Position numbers and translations under genes: made by a program
Notes under the pieces: model-generated
Told to the model about the DNA's origin: nothing
The model's input: only the letters and a program-made list of their open reading frames with translations
Databases searched by the model: none
Shown here: positions 1 through 6,219 of the stretch, one piece after another
Layout: every line of letters begins with the position of its first letter
Position numbering within the stretch: position 1 is the first letter of the stretch
Source: Bacteroidales bacterium Bact_20
GTDB taxonomy: Bacteria; Bacteroidota; Bacteroidia; Bacteroidales; DTU049
Direction of reading: 5' to 3'
Length of the DNA: 9,173 nt
Assembly (NCBI GenBank): GCA_001603615.1
Contig: LUZL01000213.1
Coordinates: 1-9,173 of the forward strand

Positions 1-152
1 CTATACCATTTATTATCACCTTGGCCTCGTCCTTGAGTTTGATTCCATGTGTAAAAAAGTACCATCGTATCTGAATCTATATTTTGCCAATAATTACTTG
101 CTTCTTTATTTGTTGATTCTGTTGTATCAATTTTTTTAATTTCTATGTTCAT
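1..152 (-). CDS. birA: Biotin--[acetyl-CoA-carboxylase] ligase, N-terminal part (cut by left window edge)
   Basis: Reading the minus strand from the ATG at 152-150 gives an open frame of 50 codons to the window edge with no stop. The peptide starts MNIEIKKIDTTESTNKEAS and continues through NQTQGRGQGDNKWY. Ser-Thr-Asn after a short N-terminal strand and the GRG-x-G-x-x-x-W loop are hallmarks of the biotin protein ligase catalytic domain; the GRG loop binds biotinyl-5'-AMP. The enzyme activates biotin with ATP and attaches it to the carboxyl carrier protein of biotin-dependent carboxylases. There is no N-terminal helix-turn-helix before the catalytic domain, so this is a monofunctional ligase and not an E. 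coli-type repressor. birA divergent from rsfS-ftsH is a common Bacteroidota arrangement. The C-terminal four-fifths of the protein lies outside the window. Confidence 0.9.
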   Translation of the reverse strand, partial: MNIEIKKIDTTESTNKEASNYWQNIDSDTMVLFYTWNQTQGRGQGDNKWY

Positions 153-171
153 TACGATTTTATTTATTAAT

Positions 172-200
172 TTTGCAAAAATATTTTAAATTTATTTTTT
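172..200 (+). promoter_or_regulatory. Possible Bacteroidota-type promoter for rsfS-ftsH operon
   Basis: The 96-base divergent gap between birA and rsfS (153-248) is almost pure A/T. Within it, TTTG at 172-175 followed after 17 bases by TATTTTTT at 193-200 resembles the Bacteroidota sigma-ABfrA consensus TTTG / TAnnTTTG, with a mismatch in the last base. A start site near 206 would leave a leader of about 40 bases. The TTTG lies inside the perfect palindrome TTTTGCAAAA (171-180), so the same -33-like element exists on the other strand, but I see no matching -7 element towards birA. In DNA this AT-rich such matches occur by chance, so the call is tentative. Confidence 0.25.
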
Positions 201-248
201 AGTAAAAATTATTATTAAGATAAAAAATTAAAAAAAGAATAGGAGAGA

Positions 249-623
249 ATGCAAAATAAAATTTTAGTTAAAGAAGAGATTTCCAAAGACGACATTCTTA
301 AAACATTATACTTACTAAAAGCTCAAGATATAGTTACGATTAACATGAAAACAATCCCAAATACTTTTTGTGATTATTTCATCGTGGCTCATGGTACATC
401 TCCTTTACAAATTAGAAGTATAGCCGAAAATTTAGTTGATGATCTACGCCAGCAATATCATTATCGTCCTCATCATATTGAAGGTTTGCAAAATGCAGAA
501 TGGATATTAATAGATTATGATGATATTATCATTCATATATTTTTGGAGCAGTCGCGTAGGTTTTATGATTTAGAAAATTTATGGGCAGATACTGAAATAG
601 AAAAATATGAAGAGCTTTTATAA
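249..623 (+). CDS. rsfS: Ribosomal silencing factor RsfS (Iojap/DUF143 family)
   Basis: The 124-residue product is the normal length for bacterial RsfS, which binds uL14 on the 50S subunit and blocks subunit joining when nutrients are scarce. Family landmarks are all present: the core strand around residues 42-50 (DYFIVAHGTS), the following helix (SIAENLVDDL, 57-66), the His/Glu-Gly segment at 77-79 before W85 and D89, and the C-terminal Y-D-L-E-N-L-W signature at 106-112. The start is supported by an AGGAGAG Shine-Dalgarno-like sequence at 241-247, three bases from the ATG counted from AGGAG. No other gene in the window has such a site. The next Met is at residue 33, inside the conserved domain. 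It is the first gene of a rightward cluster, 54 bases ahead of ftsH, as in many Bacteroidota. Confidence 0.95.
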   Translation: MQNKILVKEEISKDDILKTLYLLKAQDIVTINMKTIPNTFCDYFIVAHGTSPLQIRSIAENLVDDLRQQYHYRPHHIEGLQNAEWILIDYDDIIIHIFLEQSRRFYDLENLWADTEIEKYEELL

Positions 624-677
624 TAATATTATTAGTTTTTAGTTTAATTTGAAAATTAAAATTGTGAGAAAAAAAAT

Positions 678-2735
678 ATGGCAAAGAATTCAAAACCGAT
701 AAGAAATAATAGATCATTTTACTGGGTGTATATAATTATAATTATAATTTTTGTTGTATTATTCTTTTATACTCCTGACAATACACAAACAGAAGAAATT
801 AGTTGGTTTAAATTAGAAGAATTAATTAAGCAAAAAAATGTTGAAAAAATTGAGGTAGTAAACTATGAGTATGCTATAGTTTATCCTAAAAAGCAAGTAC
901 AAGAACAAACTGAGAAAAAGAATAATATTTTTTCTTCTCCTGTTGCTCCAGAGTTAATTTATAAATATCCATTTATCAGTCCAGAATATTTTGAAAAACA
1001 ACTTTACGAAACTATTTATAGTTGTATACAGAATGATACTATTGGTAAGTCACCTGCTGAAAAAGAGAAAATTATTCAGTCATATCAAATACCTGTTACA
1101 GCTAAAAAAATAAGAAATTACTGGGGAGATATTTTTGGGTGGATTATTACTTTCGCATTAATAATACTTTTATGGTTTTTCATTGCTAGATCTTTGACTA
1201 GAAATGCTCCAGGAGGTGGTGTCTTTAATGTTGGTAAGTCTAAACCTAAAGTGGTAGAAGGTGATAAAAAAATTGATGTTACTTTTAAAGATGTAGCTGG
1301 TTTAGATGAGGCAAAGGTGGAAGTGCAGGAGATTATAGAATTTCTTAAAAATCCATCTAAATTTACTAAATTAGGTGGTAAAATACCTAAAGGTGTATTA
1401 CTAGTTGGCCCTCCGGGTACTGGAAAAACTTTATTAGCTAAAGCTGTAGCAGGAGAGGCTGGTGTACCATTTTTATCTATGAGTGGTAGTGAATTTGTGG
1501 AAATGTTTGTAGGTGTAGGTGCTGCCAGAGTGAGAGATCTTTTCGAGCAAGCAAAGGCTAAAGCTCCTTGTATTATTTTCATAGATGAGATAGATGCTAT
1601 TGGTAGAGCTAGAGGCAAAACTTTAATTACCAGTGCTAATGATGAGCGTGAGAGTACTCTCAATCAATTATTAGCTGAGATGGACGGCTTCAGCCCTAAT
1701 GTAGGTATCATTGTGATGGCTGCTACTAATAGAGCCGATGTACTTGATAAAGCTCTTCTGCGTGCTGGTCGTTTTGATAGAATGATATATGTAGATCTAC
1801 CAGAATTAAAAGAAAGAGAAGAAATTTTTAAAGTTCATCTGAGACCATTAAAATTATCTAATGATGTAGATGTTAAGATATTATCTCGTCAGACACCTGG
1901 TTTCTCAGGAGCAGATATAGCAAATGTATGCAATGAAGCAGCTCTGATAGCAGCTCGCAAAAATAAAAATGCAGTTGATATGTCAGATTTCAATGATGCT
2001 ATAGATCGTATTATCGGCGGTTTAGAAAAACGTAATAAAATTATTACTCCTGAAGAGAAAAAAATTATCGCTTTTCATGAGTCTGGACATGCTACTGTTA
2101 GCTGGTTTCTGCAATATGCACATCCTTTAGTGAAAGTATCTGTGGTACCTCGTGGTAAAGCTCTTGGTGCTGCTTGGTATTTACCAACCGAAAGGAATAT
2201 TATTACTAAAGTGCAATTACTGCATGAAATGGCTTCTGCTCTGGGTGGTAGAGTTTCTGAACAAATATTCTTCGGTGATGTGAGTAGCGGTGCTATGAAT
2301 GATTTAGAAATTGTTACTAAACAAGCTTATGCTGCTGTTACTTATTATGGATTTTCTGAAGAAATTGGTACTCTTAGTTTCTATAATTCTCAACCTGATG
2401 AATTCTATGGTTATCAAAAACCTTATAGTGAAAAAACTGCTGAAAAAATAGATGAAGAAGCTAAAAAACTTGTGAATGATGCTTATAAATTAGCTTTTGA
2501 TATTATCTCTAATCATAAAGAACAGCTAAGTCAGATAGCTCAGCAATTGCTTAAAAAAGAAGTAATATTTAGAGAAGATGTAGAAGCTATTTTAGGAAAA
2601 CGCCCTTGGCCAGATCCTGAAAGTGAAATATTTGTAGAACCAGAAAATAACAATAATGGATCAGATACTACTATCACAGATAATAATGCAGATAACAAAG
2701 AAAATTTAAACAACGAAGATATTCAAAATTCTTAA
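678..2735 (+). CDS. ftsH: ATP-dependent zinc metalloprotease FtsH
   Basis: This 685-residue membrane AAA+ protease extracts and degrades membrane and short-lived cytosolic proteins. Two membrane helices (about 14-31 and 153-170) flank a periplasmic region of roughly 120 residues. The AAA module has Walker A GPPGTGKT at 244-251, the pore-loop F277-V278-G279, Walker B ending D303-E304, and the second region of homology with Arg365 and Arg368 as arginine fingers. The peptidase has H467-E-S-G-H471, with D542 as the expected third zinc ligand. The RAGRFDR variant and the GKRPW near the C-terminus are typical of Bacteroidota FtsH. The tail after residue about 650 is Asn/Asp-rich, low-complexity and probably disordered. 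No Shine-Dalgarno is visible; the ATG follows an A-rich stretch. It lies between rsfS and cdsA, 18 bases from the latter. All catalytic residues are intact. Confidence 0.98.
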   Translation: MAKNSKPIRNNRSFYWVYIIIIIIFVVLFFYTPDNTQTEEISWFKLEELIKQKNVEKIEVVNYEYAIVYPKKQVQEQTEKKNNIFSSPVAPELIYKYPFISPEYFEKQLYETIYSCIQNDTIGKSPAEKEKIIQSYQIPVTAKKIRNYWGDIFGWIITFALIILLWFFIARSLTRNAPGGGVFNVGKSKPKVVEGDKKIDVTFKDVAGLDEAKVEVQEIIEFLKNPSKFTKLGGKIPKGVLLVGPPGTGKTLLAKAVAGEAGVPFLSMSGSEFVEMFVGVGAARVRDLFEQAKAKAPCIIFIDEIDAIGRARGKTLITSANDERESTLNQLLAEMDGFSPNVGIIVMAATNRADVLDKALLRAGRFDRMIYVDLPELKEREEIFKVHLRPLKLSNDVDVKILSRQTPGFSGADIANVCNEAALIAARKNKNAVDMSDFNDAIDRIIGGLEKRNKIITPEEKKIIAFHESGHATVSWFLQYAHPLVKVSVVPRGKALGAAWYLPTERNIITKVQLLHEMASALGGRVSEQIFFGDVSSGAMNDLEIVTKQAYAAVTYYGFSEEIGTLSFYNSQPDEFYGYQKPYSEKTAEKIDEEAKKLVNDAYKLAFDIISNHKEQLSQIAQQLLKKEVIFREDVEAILGKRPWPDPESEIFVEPENNNNGSDTTITDNNADNKENLNNEDIQNS

Positions 2736-2753
2736 TTATTAACACTATTTTTT

Positions 2754-3632
2754 ATGGCAGATGAAGTTAGAAATAAAAAATTTTCTGATCTTCCTAAAAG
2801 ATCTTTGTCTGCTATTATTTATGGTGTTTTGTGGATTATTGCTATTTATTTCGGTGGATGGGTATTAAGTGTAGTTACTTATTTATTCTTTTCTATAGCC
2901 GCTTGGGAACTAATAAAATTGCTTAATAGTGATTTGAAAGAAAAAAAATTATTTACTATCTCGGCAGCTATTACACTATTTTTATTGATAATATCTCAAT
3001 TATTAATTTATTTTAAATTTAGAGATTTATCATTTTTAAATTTTACTTTTAGCAATTTTGCTAATATAGGATCTTTTATGTCTCTTTTAGTCTTGCCACT
3101 TTTTATTATCTTACTATTAGAAACAGTATTTTTGTTATTTTTTTCTAAATCATCAATAAATAATTTTTTGAAATTTTTGTCTTTTTTATTTTTTTGGATA
3201 ATAATACCAATTATTTCTGTACAATTTTTAAACACTTTTAATTATTTATTAGTAACCATTGTAACTATTTGGGTATTTGATACTATGGCATATGTGATGG
3301 GAGTTTTGTTAGGTAAACATACGCTAGCTAAAGGTATTTCACCTAAAAAAACTACTGAAGGCGTAATATATGGAGCTATATTAACCTATATTATTTTTAT
3401 TATATATTTCAGTTTTATTGAGAAAAGAGCAGATTTATATTGGATAGTAGCTATTATACCATTTTTAGCTACCATTGGTGATCTCTTAGAGTCTAAGCTT
3501 AAACGTGAAATCGGAGTTAAAGATAGTGGAAATATACTACCAGGTCATGGCGGTATGCTTGATAGACTAGATAGTATTTTATTTACTGTTCCTTTTGTGA
3601 CTTTAGTTTATTTAGTAATAATTTTATTTTAG
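2754..3632 (+). CDS. cdsA: Phosphatidate cytidylyltransferase (CDP-diglyceride synthase)
   Basis: The 292-residue product is a polytopic membrane protein with about eight hydrophobic segments starting near residue 18. It carries the complete CdsA signature at residues 247-273: S247-K-L-K-R251, K256-D257, then P-G-H265-G-G267 and D270-R-L-D273, the Mg/CTP-binding acidic and basic residues of the family. It converts phosphatidic acid and CTP to CDP-diacylglycerol, the branch point of bacterial phospholipid synthesis. The chosen start puts a short charged N-terminus (residues 1-16) before the first helix. It begins 18 bases after ftsH and ends 6 bases before psd, so the three are probably cotranscribed. 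Some Bacteroidota carry a LUD-domain gene between ftsH and cdsA; it is absent here. The middle of the protein is extremely Phe/Leu/Ile rich, in line with the AT bias. Confidence 0.95.
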   Translation: MADEVRNKKFSDLPKRSLSAIIYGVLWIIAIYFGGWVLSVVTYLFFSIAAWELIKLLNSDLKEKKLFTISAAITLFLLIISQLLIYFKFRDLSFLNFTFSNFANIGSFMSLLVLPLFIILLLETVFLLFFSKSSINNFLKFLSFLFFWIIIPIISVQFLNTFNYLLVTIVTIWVFDTMAYVMGVLLGKHTLAKGISPKKTTEGVIYGAILTYIIFIIYFSFIEKRADLYWIVAIIPFLATIGDLLESKLKREIGVKDSGNILPGHGGMLDRLDSILFTVPFVTLVYLVIILF

Positions 3633-3638
3633 AAGTTT

Positions 3639-4307
3639 ATGGGTAAAGGCATTCATCCTAGTGGTTATAATAACATCGCAGTTAGTATTATTATTTTTTC
3701 TTTATTAGCTGCGGGATTATCTTTGCTCCCAATATATCTTTTTATTAAAATATTAGCTGTAATTTCTGCTGTAATATTAATTCTATGGGTAATTTTATTT
3801 TTTAGAAAACCTAAAAATGTTGTGGCATCTCCTCTAGATGATGAAATTTATTCTCCTGCTTTTGGTGAAGTAGTAGTCGTAGAAAAAATATTTGATGATA
3901 AATATTTCAATGAAGAACGCATACAGCTTTCTATTTTTATGAGTATGTCTAGTATTCATTTAAATTTTATGCCTTGCAATGGTATATTAATCAAAAAAGA
4001 ACATCAAAAGGGGCATAATTATCATGCTCGCAAAGCTAAAGCTTCTATGCTAAATGAAATGTCTACCTTGATTATACAATCAAATACTGGCAAACAATTG
4101 CTAATGAGACAAATTGCAGGTGCTATGGCTCGTAGAGTTGTAACTTTTATTAATGAGAATGAATCTGCTAAAGCTGGTGATACTATTGGTGTAATTCGTT
4201 TTGGTAGTCGCGTAGATCTTCTTTTACCTATAGATACAGACATCTATGTGAAGCTTGGCGATAAGGTAAAAGGTGGATGGACAATAATAGGAAAATTGAA
4301 ATATTGA
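3639..4307 (+). CDS. psd: Phosphatidylserine decarboxylase proenzyme, short (GSR) type, with altered PADG motif
   Basis: The 222-residue proenzyme belongs to the short Psd subfamily found in Bacteroidota and archaea. Two membrane helices (about 14-30 and 35-54) precede the catalytic domain. The self-cleavage site is G189-S190-R191 in the FGSRVDLLLP context. Cleavage would give a 189-residue beta chain and a 33-residue alpha chain whose N-terminal Ser becomes the pyruvoyl cofactor. It decarboxylates phosphatidylserine to phosphatidylethanolamine and sits 6 bases after cdsA, in the same pathway. The oddity is at residues 72-76: the family motif (S/A)-P-A-D-G reads S-P-A-F75-G, losing an Asp that in the E. 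coli-type enzyme belongs to the charge relay. The segment aligned to the usual SSTENER is also divergent (ASMLNEM), although Asn-Glu is kept. The frame is intact, so this is not a simple pseudogene. Confidence 0.9.
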   Translation: MGKGIHPSGYNNIAVSIIIFSLLAAGLSLLPIYLFIKILAVISAVILILWVILFFRKPKNVVASPLDDEIYSPAFGEVVVVEKIFDDKYFNEERIQLSIFMSMSSIHLNFMPCNGILIKKEHQKGHNYHARKAKASMLNEMSTLIIQSNTGKQLLMRQIAGAMARRVVTFINENESAKAGDTIGVIRFGSRVDLLLPIDTDIYVKLGDKVKGGWTIIGKLKY

Positions 4308-4334
4308 TTTTTTACTATTATTTTTGTAAAAAAT
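4307..4334 (+). repeat. Short A/T-rich inverted repeat in psd-argS gap
   Basis: ATTTTTTAC (4307-4315) and GTAAAAAAT (4326-4334) form a perfect 9-base inverted repeat with a 10-base T-rich loop. It starts at the last base of the psd stop codon and ends 10 bases before the argS ATG. With only one G:C pair the RNA stem would be weak, and no U-tract follows it, so it does not look like a terminator. It may be chance in this base composition, or a small processing or attenuation element ahead of argS. Confidence 0.3.
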
Positions 4335-4344
4335 TAGTAATAAT

Positions 4345-6117
4345 ATGCTTATAAATACTCTTAAAGACTCATTAAATGATTTTTTTCACAATTTTAATTT
4401 ATCACCAGATGAGTTAAAGATATCTTCTACAGAGCCACCACACACAGGTGATTTCACATTTTATCTTTTCCCTTTGCTAAAAAAAACTAAATTAAATCCT
4501 GAACAACTCGCTAATGCTATAACTCAGATTCTATATGATAAAAAGATCATTGGAAACCACGAGATTATTAAAGGCTTTCTAAATGTTAGCTTATCGGATG
4601 ATTTTTTATTAAATTATTTTCAGAATAATAAACAACAAATTTTTAATTTTCCTAAAATAGGTCATAATAAAACTGTAATTGTAGAGTTTTGCTCTCCTAA
4701 TGCTAATAAACCACTACATCTCGGGCACCTGCGTAATATTTTTTTAGGAACAGCTGTTAGTAATATTTTACAAGAGCTGGGCTACAATGTTATCAGAGCT
4801 AATCTGATAAACAATAGAGGCATACATATTTGCAAAAGTATGTTAGCTTATCAGAAATGGTTTAGCAACGAAACTCCTGAAAATACTAATACCAAAGGTG
4901 ATCATTTGGTAGGTAAATATTACGTGGCTTTTGAAAATGAGCTTAGGAAACAAATAGAGCAATTGATATCTGGTGGGATGAGTAAAGATGAAGCAATGAA
5001 AAATGCTCCTATTATGCTAGAAGCTTATGAATTGCTTAGAAAATGGGAGGCTGGAGATGCAGATGTTATTAAACTGTGGCAAAAACTTAATAATTGGGTC
5101 ATAGATGGTTTTAATCAGACATTAAAAAGATTAAATGTCGATTTTGATGTAGTAGATCTAGAAAGTGAAATTTATCAATACGGCAAGCAAATTATTTTAT
5201 CTGCTTTTCAGAATGGATTAGTTCACAGAGATGAGTCTGGTGCTATATTTATTGATTTGTCTGATGATGGTTTAGATAAAAAAATCTTGTTACGTAGTGA
5301 TGGTACCTCCATGTATATCACACAAGACATAGGAATCGCTGTGTATCGTTATCAGAAATTTTTTCCTGATGAAATGATTTATGTCGTTGGTAATGAACAG
5401 GATTATCATTTCAAAGTACTTAAATCTATTCTAAAAAAACTAAACTATACGTGGGCAGAGATAATTGATCACTATAACTACGGAATGGTAGAGCTCCCCG
5501 AAGGTAAAATGAAATCTCGCGAAGGCACTGTAGTAGATGCTGATGATCTATTAGATGAATTAAAAAATTTAGCTTTGCAAACTGCAGCTGAATCAGGTAA
5601 ATTAGCTAATCTCTCAAAGGATGAATTAGAAAAAATCTTTGAACAAATAGGTCAAGGTGCTATTAGATATTTTATCCTAAAGGTAGATAGCAAAAAAAAT
5701 ATATTATATGATCCAAAAGCATCATTAGATTTTAATGGTAATACTGGGCCATTTATTCAGTATACTTTCGCTCGTATTAATTCTTTATTATCTAAAAAAG
5801 GAATTTCTATAGATAGTGCTGCTGAGCTTTACTATGAGAATAATGCTGTTAATGATTATGAGAGAAAATTACTTTTTGAGTTATTAAATTATAATAACCT
5901 AATAGTAGATGCTGGAAACTATAAAAAGCCAGAACTTATTGCTAACTATGTATATAGACTTGCAGATAAATACAATAGCTTTTATCAAAATATACCTGTT
6001 TTGTCGGAGTCTGATAAAGACATTCAAAATATGAGATTATGCTTATCTGCACATACTGCTATGGTCATAAAGCATGCATTAAATTTACTTGGTATTGAAA
6101 CACCAGAAAAAATGTAA
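4345..6117 (+). CDS. argS: Arginine--tRNA ligase
   Basis: This 590-residue class Ia synthetase attaches arginine to tRNA-Arg in the cytoplasm. The N-terminal Add-1 domain (about 1-100) is followed by the catalytic Rossmann fold with the HIGH motif as H125-L-G-H128 in the SPNANKPLHLGHLRN context. The KMSK-equivalent is K388-M-K-S-R392. The C-terminal DALR anticodon-binding domain starts near residue 466 with NTGPFIQYTFARI and ends in GIETPEKM, as in other Bacteroidota ArgRS. One departure: the conserved N-D-R-G-I-H motif after the first half of the Rossmann fold reads N156-N157-R-G-I-H, Asp to Asn. The gene is 37 bases from psd on the same strand and may be read through from it. No Shine-Dalgarno is seen. 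It is convergent with the Hdr-like operon downstream. Confidence 0.97.
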   Translation: MLINTLKDSLNDFFHNFNLSPDELKISSTEPPHTGDFTFYLFPLLKKTKLNPEQLANAITQILYDKKIIGNHEIIKGFLNVSLSDDFLLNYFQNNKQQIFNFPKIGHNKTVIVEFCSPNANKPLHLGHLRNIFLGTAVSNILQELGYNVIRANLINNRGIHICKSMLAYQKWFSNETPENTNTKGDHLVGKYYVAFENELRKQIEQLISGGMSKDEAMKNAPIMLEAYELLRKWEAGDADVIKLWQKLNNWVIDGFNQTLKRLNVDFDVVDLESEIYQYGKQIILSAFQNGLVHRDESGAIFIDLSDDGLDKKILLRSDGTSMYITQDIGIAVYRYQKFFPDEMIYVVGNEQDYHFKVLKSILKKLNYTWAEIIDHYNYGMVELPEGKMKSREGTVVDADDLLDELKNLALQTAAESGKLANLSKDELEKIFEQIGQGAIRYFILKVDSKKNILYDPKASLDFNGNTGPFIQYTFARINSLLSKKGISIDSAAELYYENNAVNDYERKLLFELLNYNNLIVDAGNYKKPELIANYVYRLADKYNSFYQNIPVLSESDKDIQNMRLCLSAHTAMVIKHALNLLGIETPEKM

Positions 6118-6144
6118 TAACAATTATATTTAATAATAATCATT

Positions 6145-6183
6145 AAAAAAAAGTGAGGGACTATTTATTAATATGTCCCTCAC
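6145..6183 (-). terminator. Rho-independent terminator of the Hdr-like operon
   Basis: A perfect 9-base G/C-rich stem, GTGAGGGAC (6153-6161) with GTCCCTCAC (6175-6183), encloses a 13-base A/T loop. Read on the minus strand the hairpin is followed directly by eight T residues (complement of A at 6145-6152), the textbook intrinsic terminator layout. It lies about 37 bases after the TAG of the fusion gene. On the plus strand the hairpin is followed by AAAAGTAATT, not a T-tract, so it would serve argS poorly as a terminator. Confidence 0.88.
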
Positions 6184-6219
6184 AAAAGTAATTATTTCAA
6201 TTATTATAAAATCTAATAT

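Noticed and set aside
621..660. Palindromes TAATAATATTATTA (621-634) and TTTAATTT-GA-AAATTAAA (643-660) in the rsfS-ftsH gap
   Set aside because: Pure A/T symmetric runs are expected by chance at this composition; they lack G:C pairs and a T-tract, so neither terminator nor operator can be argued.
529..717. 62-codon minus-strand frame spanning the end of rsfS and the start of ftsH
   Set aside because: It crosses two confident genes and the gap between them, and has no domain or plausible leader.
1118..1663. 181-codon open frame on the minus strand inside ftsH
   Set aside because: It lies wholly antisense to the AAA domain of FtsH, whose motifs are intact; the peptide resembles no family and reflects codon bias of the real gene.
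3008..3235. Minus-strand frame opposite cdsA (and a similar one at 4022-4243 opposite psd)
   Set aside because: Low-complexity Lys/Asn- or Ser/Ile-rich shadows of T-rich membrane-protein or conserved enzyme coding sequence.
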